Origin: Euborellia annulipes
Taxonomy: Eukaryota; Arthropoda; Insecta; Dermaptera; Anisolabididae
Reading direction: 5' to 3'
DNA: 64,000 nucleotides
NCBI GenBank assembly: GCA_023213315.1
Contig: JAKCPI010025524.1
Coordinates: 21,146-85,145 of the forward strand
Shown here: positions 9,808-22,070 of the stretch, in pieces
How positions within the stretch are numbered: position 1 is the first letter of the stretch
Layout of the letters: each line of letters begins with the position of its first letter
Translations under genes and position numbers: made by a program
The notes under the pieces: generated by a model
Database searches by the model: none
Told to the model about the DNA's origin: nothing
Seen by the model: only the letters and a program-made list of their open reading frames with translations

Positions 9808-11630
9808 TCAGGTGATTTGCTAGAATATATGATGGGACCTCCTGAAAAAAACAATGAAGACAATTGTTATGATTAAGTCAGATAAAAAATATTTTTATTT
9901 AATTGCTTTAGGGGGTGAATCTTTGAGGAAATTAACAACTAGAATTAAACAAAGACTATTTTTTTTTTAATAAAATTAATATTAAAATTAATAAATTATC
10001 TGAACAACTTTTTTTATTTTCTTTTAATTCTAGTTGCAATCCCTTCGATCAACTAAAAATGTTTATTTTTTACTTATCCAATAGCTTAAATCACTTTGAA
10101 AAAATAAAAATTTAATTTTTTCAAAACTTTTTAACAATATTATTAATGATATGAGTTAAGATCCTTTTACCCCTAATGAATATTTATTTAACATCTTAAG
10201 AATAAATTATATGCAAAATAATATTTAATTTTTAATTAAAAATTATATTTTTCCTTTTTCAAAAGACGAAAAAAAAAATTCTGATTAAAGACAAATTTAT
10301 AATTGAATTAATTTCGAAAATAAAAGAACTGGAGAGAAGTAAATAATTTAGATAAACTTTAGATACCTATAAATAAATAAAATGACTCACCGAATGGCAG
10401 CTGCAAGCCGGAAGCGATGAATTCGGCTCGGAGAACAGCAAAAGGTAAATTGGATGGATGCACTTCTGAAAAAAAAAAGATTTATTTTATTTGTAAATTT
10501 GTAAATAAAATTTAAGACAATGAATGTAACACATGCAAATGATTAAAATAAATTAAATAAATATTAGTAAAATAAAAAATTTGATTTGGGCCCAAGTGCT
10601 GGTGGGAAAACTCGTCCCTCTTTGCTTGACTTTACTGTATCCCACCCCCGAGGAAATAACATCTTTCATATTCTATTCTATATTTTTAATTTAAAATCGA
10701 AATAGTATTATCAAAATTAAGATGCTCTATTTAAATGTTAATCCTTTTACTTTTAAAGAATATTTATTATGATAATCAGGGCCGCAGACAGACTTGACGG
10801 GCCCCGGGGCTACTTAATAATACGCCCCCCACCCTAAGTTTTTTTCTAGTTTGTAAAAGGCTATTGTGACCTTCATGTCAACAATTTTTTACGCAGTTTT
10901 TGACACAATTTTTGAAACAGTTATAAATAGCTTATAATGTATGTTTATTTAAATAAAAAAAAAAGTTAGTTAAAAATTTGTCAAAATTCCCTAAATATAG
11001 GATTACCATAATTAATTGAGGCCAGACGGACAGACGACTTCCGGGTGGTCTGGGGGGTAAGGAAAAATTTTTGAAAATAGGTACTGAAATCTGCGTTTTT
11101 AGCTATCCTGAGACGTGAAATATATTATCAGACTTAGCTTGATTTTCAAGCATTTTAGATTAAAAAATAAGTACTTTGGGACATCTAAGATGCGAGTTTT
11201 TATAAAATTACTCTCCTCGCCTTGAGGGTTGCAAAATTGTCAATTATAGATTCCAAGTCAGCTTTCCTCGTTAATTTTGTTTCCACAGCTAGAACACAAA
11301 AACTTGATAGTCTGTTCGGACACATAGTAGATTAAGAAAATGATTATTTTTAATTATTTTTATTATTTTTAGATTTTTAGCTTAAAGGGCCCGGGCCCGA
11401 ATTTGCTCTTGTTCGTTACTTTAAATTTTTTATATAATAAAAATATAAAATTATATACTATATTGAATTAATATAGATATAATTTATATATTATTATTTA
11501 AAAAATTAAAAGTATTTATGCGTATTTTATACTCACTAATAATTTGAAGTCTTCTCTCTCGTTAATGTTATTACTGGAACACGAAGGCCAGGCCACCACT
11601 GACTTCTTGATCCATCCAAAATGCGAATAT
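9808..11630 (-). other. Minus-strand exon candidates, unknown transcript
   Basis: Three less AT-rich segments have consensus minus-strand splice sites on both sides: 9808-9841, 10391-10465 and 11537-11630. Donors are GTGAGT and acceptors are TTTCAG or TTTACAG. Each has at least one open frame, but I cannot join them into a protein I recognise. They may belong to the same transcript as the minus-strand candidates at 14252-16063. Confidence 0.3.
10785..11137 (+). repeat. Dispersed repeat D1, copy 2
   Basis: This is a direct copy of the block at about 6905-7262. Shared landmarks are GCAGACAGACTTGACG, CCCCGGGGCTACTTAATAAT, GAGGCCAGA, GGGTGGTCTGGGGGG and TGAAATCTGCG. It is noncoding. The two copies are roughly 3.9 kb apart. 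Confidence 0.7.
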
Positions 11631-12100
11631 CTGTAAATAAAAATGCATTATTATAATTATTGATAAATAAAGTTTGGAAATGATATTATGTAGCCTAATT
11701 AAATTAATAAAAGTGATGTTAATTTTTAAATAGCTAAAGTCAAATTAAATATTATATATTTTTTTAAAAATTTAATGGAATGGGATCCTCTCAAGAAAGT
11801 TAATTATTTTATCTAAAAAAATTTTCAAAAATTGCTCCAACTATAATTTTTAAATTGCGAGTCCATGATTTAATTAAACATTTTCGAATTGACAAATGAC
11901 TTATTTATAAATAAATTTCTTGAAAAAGCCCCAGGTGAAAAGAAAGGTAAAATAAGTGACATAAGGGTGTATCCGGGGAAGGGTGAACAAGTTCCAAAAA
12001 AAATCTAAGAAAATTTTCTACTCTTAAAATAAGTAAAATAAATTCCTGAGTTCATAGAGCCACTCTGAATTAAATGAACATTTCTTATTATTATTAGAGA

Positions 12101-12295
12101 TTGCAGTGGAGAGTTTTTAGATTGAAAATTAAACACTTACAAAGTCGAACGTTTTCAGAAAAAGACGATGTCGAAGTTGAGTTATTCTTGTTTTATCGGC
12201 CTGTTTCTTTTGATAATGCACTCCATATGATTCTTCCAGCAAATAATCTACTAATCATCGGGGATTTTCACGCTTCGTCTTCATTCAGCCGGTGA
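12101..12295 (+). pseudogene. Possible retrotransposon endonuclease fragment
   Basis: A 65-codon frame contains Y-R-P and, near its end, L-L-I-I-G-D-F-H-A-S. This resembles the Y-x-P ... LLxGDFNA signature of the endonuclease/exonuclease/phosphatase domain in non-LTR retrotransposons. The catalytic-site Asn of GDFN is His here. It is cut off by CGG|GTGAGT-like sequence and no reverse transcriptase follows. It is best explained as a short decayed LINE fragment. A chance match is possible. Confidence 0.35.
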
Positions 12296-13900
12296 GTTGT
12301 CCCCTTTAGTCTGAGAAAATATAAAAAAAGGAATATATTTAAAAATGCAGTTTTTTAGAATAAATTATTAGTATTGTTTAAATTAATGAATCGGCTACCT
12401 AAGGTATGTGTCCTTAATTTTTTAATTATAAATTATATGCTGTAATTATATTTTTCTGTCAACGATCGAAATAATTAAAAGGCATTCTAACATAAGAATT
12501 CGCAACTAAATAAGTTATTTTCCCGAGTTTTTTCCTTAAAAAAAATTATTTGCAAACTCTAATAATTGTACTTCAAAAATATCTAATTATAGTTTGAAAA
12601 AAGTTAATTATTCATATTTATTTTAATAATAATGAGAAAAATTTTTATTTTTTAAGATATTATTAAAGTTCACTGGGACTCGAGTCAAAGACGTTAAGAA
12701 ATTCTATTTTGTTTGGATTAAAATGAAAATTAAAAACGTTGATTTACTTCTTTTATGTAGCTGCATTTCCGTAAGATTTATCCATCCCTCGTGATGACGA
12801 ATTCCTTAACAGGAGATCCTGGAACAAAGATTTTGATTTGTCATTTCTATTAAAATATTAAATATATATATATATATTGGCTGTGTCATTTCTTATCTTT
12901 TTTCTTGATTTAAACTACTGTATATCTATAAATAAGTCTTATATTTTTTTAAGTGAATTTTTATTTAACCTAATATCCTTAAATTTCCTTATTTATTTGC
13001 TACTGTATATATATTTTTCTCAGACGAGTTAATCCATGCTACTAGAGATTGGCAGCAGTCAGAGAAAACAAAATAAAATATTATAATTCGAAGAGAAGTT
13101 ATAAAATATTATATTAATATTATTATACATAGTAAGTAAAAACTATTCCAGCCCCACTGGGCTTTAAAAGTTTTAGATAAGAATAATTCATCCCTTGATT
13201 TTGCTTAATTAAAAAAAATAAATATTTTATTTTTAAATTAAAATAAAACTGCCATCAGAACCAGACATCATAGTCATCGTTCTCCGGAAGCAAAATTGAT
13301 TTGAAAATTAAAGAATGATTCTAATAACATTTTTTTTAATTAAATAAATTTTGTTTTTTTCTACCAAAGGGACATTTCCTTAGCTAATCTAAATTATATT
13401 ATTATTAATCCTCCTCCCCAACTAATCTAACTTTCCACGATGTTGCCTCCACCAACCTCTATATCGAGCATTCAATTTATAAAAACAAACCCCGGCCAAA
13501 TTCCCTAATAAATTTAATTTAAAAAAGATAATGTTGAATTGAGAATCAAAAATTTTCTAGTTTTTCAAATCACGAATTGATTTAATAAAAGAAAAAAAAT
13601 GAAATTTTATTATTAGAGTTCTAGACCGAATAGATAAAATACTAAAATATATAAAAGTAGTTCTATACCGTTCAACGAAATTTTCCTACTATCTTAAAAA
13701 ATTATTAATTAAAACGAAAGAAGATCATAAGTCAAACGTCATAGAGTTATAAAATACATATGAAAGTAAGGGTAAAGGAAGGCCGAATTATAATCAGATG
13801 ATAAAAAAAATTATAGGCTTATGTCGGCCCGGATTATTTTATTTTATAATCACCTTGTCAGCTGGAACTAACTCATCCATCTTCAAGAGGTTTGTTAAAA
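12296..13900. other. AT-rich sequence, nothing recognised
   Basis: No coding segment, RNA gene or dispersed repeat of the families seen elsewhere was found. A short (AT)n run lies near 12862-12876. Confidence 0.45.
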
Positions 13901-13959
13901 TTTTCACTGCCTGCTTCAGTTGTTACGGTGGGTAGAGTTGCCTTTCCTTTTGCTGAGCT

Positions 13960-13971
13960 CCCATCATAGTA

Positions 13972-14002
<31 letters not shown>

Positions 14003-15860
14003 AAGATGTTATATCATTCAAAGTTCGAAGAAAAGTAGCAAACGACAAGTTCTTTGGTCCAAATCACACCTAAAATTAAAAATAAAAACAACATTTAATA
14101 AAGATTTTTATTTAAAAAAATATAAAATGCCTTAAAATAATGAGTGATTAAATTTTTTCATTCCTCTATTTACTCTTGGACTATCTTGCCATTTATTTAA
14201 GACAAATAGTAGATTTAGGAAAAATAACATAATAGAAAATAATAAACTCACCAAATAGGAAAGCGAGATGACAAGGAGTTTATCTGGAATAATAAATAGA
14301 TGTATCTTGGACGAAATTCTGAAAATAAAAAAATATATATACAGGAGAAAATAGATTTAAAATTAGCAAAAATTTCAATTTATTAACGCTTACCTTATTT
14401 AATGATATTTAATTTCTGTGAAAGCTTAAATATCTTCTATCATCTATTTTTGAAAACGAATATAATTCCATTTCTATTTCTTTTCATAAGTCAGACGTAA
14501 GAAAAATAAAAGGAATGGAATGAAATGGAAATTATATATATAGGCTAACATATATATGATTGATGGATCAAAGCTCGAAATAAAGCAGCTGACAACGAGT
14601 TATTCAGTGTAAATCACACCTAAAATTAAAAATAAAATGTGCATTTAATATAGATTTTCATTTGAAAAATATAAAATGGCTTAAAATAATGAATGATTAA
14701 AATTCATTTGAAAATAGAGAAGGTAAGTAAAGATCCAATGAATCTGACATATTCAGATTGAATGACACTTTAATTATTTCATAAATTATTTATAAAAATG
14801 GATAATAATGGATCGAAAAATAAAGAAATGTGATTAAATCATGTGTTTCCCAAAATTTAAATGTCAAATAAAGCGAAGAGTCAATGATTTAATAAAATAA
14901 ATACAAGTAATCTATTTAATTTATATAATTTACATATCGAAAATAAATTGAAAATGAATATTAAATGATTAAAGGAGAGTAAATATTAAAAAAAAGAGAA
15001 TTAAATTTGACAGACAGACAAAGGTTATCCTGATGAATCATGAGTTTATAATATTTTTGATAGTTTAAGAACGATCAAGAAAAATCCCTTAAACTTTGTT
15101 AAATTCTTTATTTGAATTGATTTAGAAATGTTTTTCTTAAAAGATTAGTCCCTGACGCCCAGTGTTAATTTAAAATTAAATAAAATTAGTCTCGTTTTCA
15201 TTTTTTTTATATATTTGTTAATTAAGTCTTACCTTGTTTAATGATATTAAAATTCTATGATATATATATATGATGCTGGCTGGATATTGTATTCCTTCTG
15301 AGTTCCAAAAACATGCTTTGAAGAGAAGTCTTTTGGTCCAAATCACATCTAAAATGAAAAATAAATAAGCTTAATTAATTTAATAAAGTTTTACTTAAAT
15401 AATTACAAAAAGATTCAAGATGAAGAAGATGACTAAAATACATTTGAAAACATAGAAGGTAGGTAAAGATTCTGCTTGCATCTAACTTTACAAATTATTT
15501 ATATAAATACTTCAAATAGGAATAAGAATTTTAAAAAATCCAATAAATAATAATTTTAAAAACTAGGAATAATTGAAAAATATTTTAAAACAAAACACAT
15601 AATTATTTAAACTAATTAAAAATAAAGGAAAAAGAAAAAAAGTATTTGTCAAAGTGAAGGAAATAGTGAATGAATTAATAAAACGAATAATCTATTTAGT
15701 TTATATAATGCAGATATTAAATTAAGAATAAATATTAAATAATTAAAAGAATAAAAGAAATGAAATATTAAATAAAAATGAAAATAAAATTTGAAAGACA
15801 GACAAAGAAAGGTTATCATATTTAATCACTAGTTTAGAATATTTTTAATTATTTAATTTA
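13960..15860 (-). repeat. Tandem segmental duplication carrying exon-like units
   Basis: Three related minus-strand exon-like segments have acceptors just above 14069, 14619 and 15348. Each opens with (A/G)TGTGATTT and is preceded by an A-rich, near-identical intron end. Two have the same donor context, ATCATTAAA(C/T)AAG|GTAAG (15233 and 14394). Flanking intron blocks also match, for example GACAGACAAAG at about 15010 and 15795. This is a tandem duplication of roughly 0.6-0.8 kb units. No protein frame is conserved, so a noncoding transcript is the likelier host. Confidence 0.6.
14252..14318 (-). CDS. Small duplicated exon, inverted copy A3
   Basis: On the minus strand a 67-nt segment between ATTTTCAG and TTTG|GTGAGT matches plus-strand copy A1 (2742-2808) in length, splice phase and sequence. 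In the homologous frame it reads 22 codons with S-S-K-I, P-D, and L-L-V-I-S-L. Several differences between A1 and A3 are synonymous. It shows that the exon family spread to both strands by inverted duplication. Function is unknown. Confidence 0.35.
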
Positions 15861-15914
15861 TTGAAAATAATAATCCTGAACCAATTAAATAAATATTTAA
15901 ATGCATTACTGACC

Positions 15915-16063
15915 TTAAAAAATAGAAATAATTAAGATGAAAAATAAATAAGTTTATCTGATGACATGTCTCCCTGCATGTGAGTAGTCGGTTCGTTGGC
16001 AAAGTCATGGATGAGATAAAGAGACGAGGCATTGAAAATAGTCGAATTAACATAGGAAGAAAC
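15915..16063 (-). other. Minus-strand exon-like segment with open frame
   Basis: After a TTATTTCAG acceptor at 16064-16066 the minus strand is open for 43 codons before a stop. The composition is protein-like (N-glycosylation-type N-S-T and N-A-S, and an H-D-F motif). No donor before the stop is obvious and no family is recognised. It could be the terminal exon of the unidentified minus-strand transcript. Confidence 0.25.
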
Positions 16064-16430
16064 CTGAAATAAAAAATAATTAAATTTATTTATTTTTAAA
16101 TAAATAAATCGAAAACATGGAAAATTTGAAAAAATAACTTAATTACATAAATAAAAATAATATTTAAATACGTAGCTTTACCAAAATAAATTTCTAATTG
16201 CCATAGACTAATATATTAGATCTATCTATTATCCATTGTTATTAGCCACTAATAATAAATCAGTAGGCCTTCATAAAATAAATGCAATTTATTTTAATAA
16301 TATTCCAATAAATTATTATCTAGTTTAAAGATAAAGATTTAATATTACAAGTTTTGAGTCAACTTGCTTTGACTGACTGAGCTCTTTTGAAAATGATAAA
16401 AATAGCAATTCCCCAGGTGCCAGGGGCGCC

Positions 16431-16776
16431 GGAACGAATTTGAATCAGGGGGGGGGGCAAAAAATTTTTTTTTAGAAAATTAAAATAATTTAATATGTTC
16501 AAATAGTATAAAACAAAAACAAATCTACTATAAAACTTTAAAAATTTTAAATAAAATCACAATTTTAATAAAATTAAAATTTTAAAAAATTTGCTAGTGA
16601 TTTTATCAAAATTTTTTGGAAAAAATTTGAAAAAAAATGAATTTTTTACTCTTTTAATTTTTTTAATTTATAAGATTTTATTTTTCAAAAGTAAAAATAT
16701 ATCATTTTTAAAAATAAATGAAATAAAAGAAGAAATTTTGCCTCCCTCTGCCCCCCCCCCAGTTCCGGCGCCTATG
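16431..16776. mobile_element. hAT-type MITE with perfect 8-bp duplication
   Basis: Ends are CAGGGGCGCCGGAAC and GTTCCGGCGCCTATG (inverted). The 8-bp target-site duplication CCAGGTGC is perfect at 16423-16430 and 16777-16784. G-rich and C-rich runs lie inside each end. The plus-strand ORF at 16591-16794 is AT-driven. The 8-bp duplication and CAG-type end point to hAT transposase mobilisation. Confidence 0.85.
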
Positions 16777-16799
16777 CCAGGTGCGTATATATAAATTTT

Positions 16800-17010
16800 T
16801 TTTTTTGGGGGGGAGGCATACCCATTTTTAAATATCCCCTTCCCCCTTCCATACCCAAAAATATTTTTAAAAAAATATCCGATATACCTGGGCCCCGAGA
16901 GGCCCGGGCCCTCTCACAAGCTAATTTTCATTAAATTTTTTCTGTTTTCACCTGAGCCCCGAGGGGCCCGGGCCCTCTCAAAGACAAATTTTCATTATTT
17001 ATTTATTTTT
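16800..17010. repeat. Dispersed repeat D2, copy 1
   Basis: It contains CCATACCCAAAAATATTTTT, ATATCCGATATACC and twice GGGCCC(G/C)... GGCCCGGGCCCTCTC. The reverse complement of the same block is at about 25970-26140. It is noncoding. Confidence 0.6.
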
Positions 17011-17150
17011 TTTAAATCCAAATTTTTCCGTTTTCACCGCCCTTGCAATTCCTATTTTATAAAAGATAAAAAAATAAATTTTTCACTCTATTCTAATATC
17101 ATTATGGAATTAAACTTATCTGATGATTTAAAAGATTCATAGGTAGTTCA

Positions 17151-17286
17151 AGTGGCGTAACTAGGCGTGGGTGAAGTGGGCCTTCGCCCATGGCCTCGCG
17201 AGGCTTTTAAAAAATCATTTTTTTTTAAATATTCACACTCTGATGCGACTTCGCTCACGTTTATATTAGTCCTCGCTACGCCACTG
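17151..17286. mobile_element. Short MITE-like element
   Basis: AGTGGCGTAACTAGG at the left and CTCGCTACGCCACTG at the right are imperfect inverted ends around 135 bp with GCC-rich subterminal sequence. No clear target duplication was found. Confidence 0.4.
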
Positions 17287-17990
17287 GGCATTTCTTATCA
17301 ATCTTGAAACTCCTTTTAAAAATATCCTTTTTTTCACTTGAATAAATATGTTACCTATAGATCTATCAAACATGCTAGGGGCTGTCCGTCTGTCTGTCCG
17401 TGAATCTCTGTTTGACCAATTTCTCTTTGAAATTTCGAAATGAAATTTTGAACTCTTATAAAGAGGGTTGTGGAGAGAAGTAAGAGTCTGTCGCAGCCAG
17501 CGCGAGCCAGGTGGAGTGGGACCAACCTAGCCGAGAAGTCCGGCGAACCCGCGGCTCAAATTGCTAAAAATCCACAATTTTTTCCAATTTAAAAGTATTG
17601 CGTTCTCTCTTAAAGCCAATTAATGAGAAGATCGCCGCAGGCAGGCCCAAACCAAACATATTTGTAGGTCTTTATATTTTTTACTCTTTGGCATAGAGTG
17701 GAAAGAATATCATTTTTATCTCGGGCAACTCGCGAGATGTAAGCCCGTGAATGGAGGGAAGAGTTAATGTTAAAAATAAAATTTTTATTAATTACATATA
17801 TTTACACATATAAAATAAAAAAATAAAAAATTCTCTTCCCGGCTAATTTCACGAACTTAGAGTGGTAGATGAACTTGTAATATTATTTCTTGAATCAATA
17901 ATTTGAGTTCCTGATGGTCCTGGGGTTTCCAATTCGTTTAAATCCTAAAATTCAAAAATTATTATAATTAAGAATCTTTTTTTTTATGCT
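17287..17990. repeat. Spacer with reversed fragment of GC-hairpin repeat
   Basis: At about 17375-17480 the sequence (CCGTCTGTCTGTCCGTG ... TTATAAAGAGG) is the reverse complement of the 3' part of the repeat ending near 53700. The remainder is unassigned. Confidence 0.45.
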
Positions 17991-17994
17991 CTTT

Positions 17995-18150
17995 GTTTTT
18001 CCGCTAATAAAGACAAGGAAACAATCTGGTATGACTGGTCGCACAGCAAACAACTTTCTCTTTGGTGAGGGAAAGTTTTATACTGTGCTTGTCACACCAG
18101 ATTTTTTGTGTTGACATATGACAAAATCTCGACATCGAATTTTTGACATG
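17995..18150 (-). repeat. Interspersed repeat M1, terminal hairpin and 5' fragment
   Basis: It shows the inverted terminal hairpin (AATCTGGTATGACTGG ... TGTCACACCAGATTTTT) and then, reversed, the block AAAATCTCGACATCGAATTTTTGACATGAATCC of the M1 family. Confidence 0.65.
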
Positions 18151-18164
18151 AATCCAATAATTTA

Positions 18165-18350
18165 ACAAGCTTCCGGGCTTGGCGTAGTTGGTAGCGCGGT
18201 ACCTTGTATACCAAGGTTCGGGGGTTCGGATCTCAGGCAGTCCAATGATTTTATTTAAGTCATTTGGATACAAATGGGTTAAGATGCCGAAAAAGACTGT
18301 GTGTATGTGTGTGTATATTAACATATAGAGAGGTAAGAGAAAGTAAAAAA
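18165..18350 (+). repeat. SINE family S1 copy with tRNA-like head
   Basis: The head (GGCTTGGCGTAGTTGGTAGCGCGG ... GGTTCGGATCTC) has A-box-like and B-box-like blocks of a Pol III promoter. The body has lost most of its middle, and the GCCGAAAAAGACTGTGTG tail follows. Confidence 0.75.
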
Positions 18351-18492
18351 TCCGATAAAGTTCACTATCATAGAAAAATAGCTTTTTAGAGTTTCTTTAT
18401 ATTAGCCAAATTTTTCAAGATCAAAATAAGGCTAACAAAAATTAATAAGTAAAATTTTTAATAAGAAAACAGCAAAATCGCTTTGTCAAAAT

Positions 18493-18666
18493 CAGCGGCG
18501 GATTTAGGATTTGGGAGGCCACACCCTTTTCATTTAAATTTTTATGATCAACTAAACTTGACTTAATTTGTCACCTCTATTTTTATAGAGCTGCCTTACC
18601 TTTTTTTTTAGAGCTGAAATCGTCGGGGCTGATACCTCCGCAATTCCTTAAATCCGCCCGCCCCTG
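18493..18666. mobile_element. MITE with CAGCGGCGGATTTAGG ends
   Basis: The left end CAGCGGCGGATTTAGG is mirrored by CTTAAATCCGCCCGCCCCTG at the right. The ends are hAT-like, but no matching 8-bp duplication is seen, so the element is older or rearranged. Confidence 0.5.
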
Positions 18667-19331
18667 ACTTTTAGCTTACTTGAACAAATTCTGTGATTTT
18701 AGTTTGCGATTGTTCATGGAGCTTTTTCTTTTTAGTATTTTGATAAACATTTTGAGCTGGTCTTTTACGATGACGGCAAGGAAGATTGCAATTAACGGTG
18801 AAATTCAAATTTATAAAACAGAAATAAATGAACAGGCCAATACACATGGCCATGAATCCAAAAAGCACTGCTAACCAGAATTCGTGTTCACTGTGATTAG
18901 TCAGTTCTTTAAAATCCATTATTTATAATATTTAAAAATATATTTCTCTCTGAAGAACAAAGTAAAAAATATCTTTAATAAAAAATGACTTAAGAACGTC
19001 AACGATCCAATTAACAAAAATACCGTATGTAAATATTGAATATCAATTGTTATTTATTTTTATATTCTTTTTAGAGTATTTTTTTTTTTTTTTACACTCA
19101 CGCTTTTTCCCCATTCACACTCACATTTTTTTCGCATAAGGAGGGATGTGAATCCTTGACCCCTAACACAAGAGGCGGATACTCTACTGCCACCGGCCCA
19201 AGGGCAGAGTCTGGTTCTTTGACTATTCAAACGTTTTGATATTTTTATTTTTACAATGAGATCGTTCACTCAAAGTCCTTTCAATTTTAAATAATAAAAA
19301 CTTCACATCCGTGAAATAGAATTTGCATCAT
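18667..19331. other. AT-rich spacer with reversed tRNA-like repeat
   Basis: At about 19080-19215 a minus-strand tRNA-like unit (GTGAATCCTTGACCC ... GATACTCTACTG) is attached to the TG-rich SINE tail (CACTCACGC, CATTCACACTCACA). It is a repeat, not a functional tRNA. The short frames at 18671-18919 have no recognisable domain. Confidence 0.4.
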
Positions 19332-19564
19332 ATATTAATATTCAATATACCCTTGCTCAGGGGTCCAAATCTTGTGGGTATGTGGATGGCTGCCCGAGCT
19401 GTTCTTTACATGTCTGTGCTGTCCCTTCCTTCTCCGTTTTACAACAGGCGTCAGACCGTTCGACGGACCGGCCTGTTCTATTTCTTCCGGTCGCAAAAAC
19501 CCATTCAGCCGACTCCGCACTGCGGGAATAAGGCTAAGAAAGAAGAATATTAATATTCAATATA
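19332..19564 (+). mobile_element. Retroposed element with 18-bp target duplication
   Basis: A roughly 200-bp insert is flanked by a perfect direct repeat, ATATTAATATTCAATATA (19332-19349 and 19547-19564). It starts near TTGCTCAGGGGTCC and contains ACCGGCCTGTTCTATTTC and TTCCGGTCG. A related copy in the other orientation at 35792-36008 also has a 17-bp duplication. Long duplications indicate target-primed reverse transcription, so this is a SINE or 5'-truncated LINE end. Confidence 0.75.
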
Positions 19565-22070
19565 ACTAAGGCCGTGGTCAGAAAATTTTTTCGGGAGGAG
19601 CGGAGACTTCTAGCTTTCGTAAAAATCCAAGTCGAACTGGGAGAGATAGGGATATGATCCTCTCTCGATACAGGTGCCAAAGATGTAAGGGATGGGCAAT
19701 GAATCATCCCTCTTCTTCTTGAGGTCTTGGCCCAGAGAGTGATAAGTTTATTCAAATACTTTATATTTTAAACAGTCCAGCTGGAATTAATTTGCTTGAA
19801 TGCTGTAGAGGTTTTACGCAGTGGAGGCGGAGACAACGAGCCCTCTATTAAGGAGGCCACTAAACTAAAATATATTACATTCGTACCTATTCACGCAACC
19901 CCTCAAATGAGCAAAAGCTCAATTAAACAGTCAATAAATAATAATAATAGTATTGTAAAAGTGGCTGCATTTATATTTATTTAAATTTTCTTCCATTCTT
20001 TTCAGAAAAACTTATGTAACATCGAATTAATGTAAGTATTTTTCTTGAATGTTGTGTCGACGAAAGGTGAGGAAAATTGTTATCCAACTTGGTCTGCCGA
20101 AACCCTAAATCCGCCACTGTATGATATGGCTCTTGACGGCTCTTAGCCATGATTCCTCTTCCAGCCATTCACTTGCCTGGTCTTTCTTATTCTAGTGGCG
20201 GCTTTTTTCACTTTGATAGGCTTTAATTTTAAAATAAACTCATATTTTTCTTTAGCTAGTGTTCTAATAAAATTAATTTTTTTTGTTAATAAATAAATAT
20301 ATTATTATTAGTAAAGTATCTTTACATAAAGTTATTTACATATCTTGTATTGAAAATCTATCTTATCGTATTTAGAATTAAATGAGATCCTTTTTAGACG
20401 AGAGGAGCAGGGGGGTCTCCAAGTTGCCTTTTCCCACTTATTTTTTGTATTATTATAGAAATATAATATGAAAAGTTATAATCAGGACTGCTAAGAGCTT
20501 TACTGTTTTTCGGGGCTGTATTTTAATACCAGCCTTCTCCCCTCCCTTGGATTTTGAAAAGTATGAAAAGTATCTGCTCCATCTCAGCCACCCTCCCCAC
20601 ACCTTTCGGCAGATCCTGTATTACCCAGTCAGAGTAATCCTCATTTTTAAGGCACTTTGGCCACCTCAAATTGAGCCCTTTGTGTCTATGGGGTGAGATT
20701 TGCTCCCACTTTCCTATCCTAATAGGAGACTTCAGCAATGTTTGAATTATTTGCTCCAAGCTGGATTTGAACCCGAGTCATGTTGAGACTTCAGATACGT
20801 AATCCCCAGCTTAGCTATTTACCTTCTTGCTTAGCCCCCCCCCCCTTAAAAAAAGGTTCAGAATATATGAACAGGAGAGGGAAAAAATGTTTTTTTTTTT
20901 TTCATGATCAATTAAGAGTTGGATCTTAAAATTTGTTTTTGTTTTTCAATGAATGTTAAATCCAAAACTCTGTAATTTCGTTCAACAGGAATTTACGTTT
21001 TGAGGTCCCCAGAACCAAGACATAGAATTAATCAGGGGGTATATAAGGGGGAGGGGGGCCAAGGGCGCCCCCCCGAAATTTCCCAAACACATATACATAT
21101 ATAGGGATATACAGACATCAGCGCAACAAATTTTTCCGCAGGATGGAAAACTTTGGTTCCGCAAAAGAAAAAATGTTCCGCAAAAAATTTCGTGTGAAAA
21201 AAAAATTTAGTTTCTTAAAAAAAAAAATTTCCCGCAGAAAAATTTTTGAGTTCAGGCCCCCCCCCCCCGAAAAAATTTCTATATACGCCCCTGGAATTAA
21301 TTAAATATAAAATATATATTTATGTGGTTTTAATATGCCTACATTAGAGTCTCTGAATAGAGAATAATTTTTGTTTTTTTCATCTATTAAAAACAATTTT
21401 AAGAACCCTAAGGCGATTGGTAAGAGAAAGTTTTCTCATTATCAAGGTGAAATAAATAAATAGATATTTATTTATTTTAAGAAAAAAAGTAATTATTAAT
21501 TTTTCATAGCTAACGTTCTCAAGATTTTATTATTTTATATGTGGAGAGTCATGATTTCGAGGGGATAAGCTGATAATCCTGAACAAGGTTCTTAAAGTAG
21601 TTCTCCCAGAAGTTTATTTTCCCGTTTGCCTTAAAAAAAAAAGTTTTTCTACTTTAGGTGTTATGTGACGGGGTGGAGGTGGGGGGGTGTTCTTCCCCAA
21701 ATTCTATTAGCTGTTTAGTTGGGAAAATTGCCTATTCTGTTCTCCTTTAAATCCCCTCTTACACGGGTATTTTCACTCATAAATTGAAGGGCTGATACCT
21801 TAATATTATAATATTATTCCAAAGCGTCCCCTGATCCATCTCTAGTATCTAAAATAAATTATCAGAAAAACTTTCTGTTGCATGTATGCACTTTTAAGAA
21901 AAATTAACTAATTAAAAATTTACCTTTATCTAGTGTAGCTTATTAGCAACGAATTATGAAGACAATTTTGTGTAAATTTTCCTCTGCTTTTTCAAATATT
22001 CCAAATTAATAAATTGGAGACCCCGCTACATTCATTTCGATTGCATTTTAAGATTCGCTTAAAATTAAAA
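19565..22070. other. Intergenic sequence with repeat fragments
   Basis: Visible fragments are a hAT-like end near 20095-20120 (CCTAAATCCGCCACTG), a minus-strand tRNA-like unit at about 20755-20835, an M1-like GAGGTCCCC block near 21000, and C or G homopolymers at about 20836 and 21256. ORFs here show no domain. No gene is recognised. Confidence 0.4.

Noticed and set aside
18177..18245. Functional tRNA gene
   Set aside because: Same head as at least five dispersed SINE copies.
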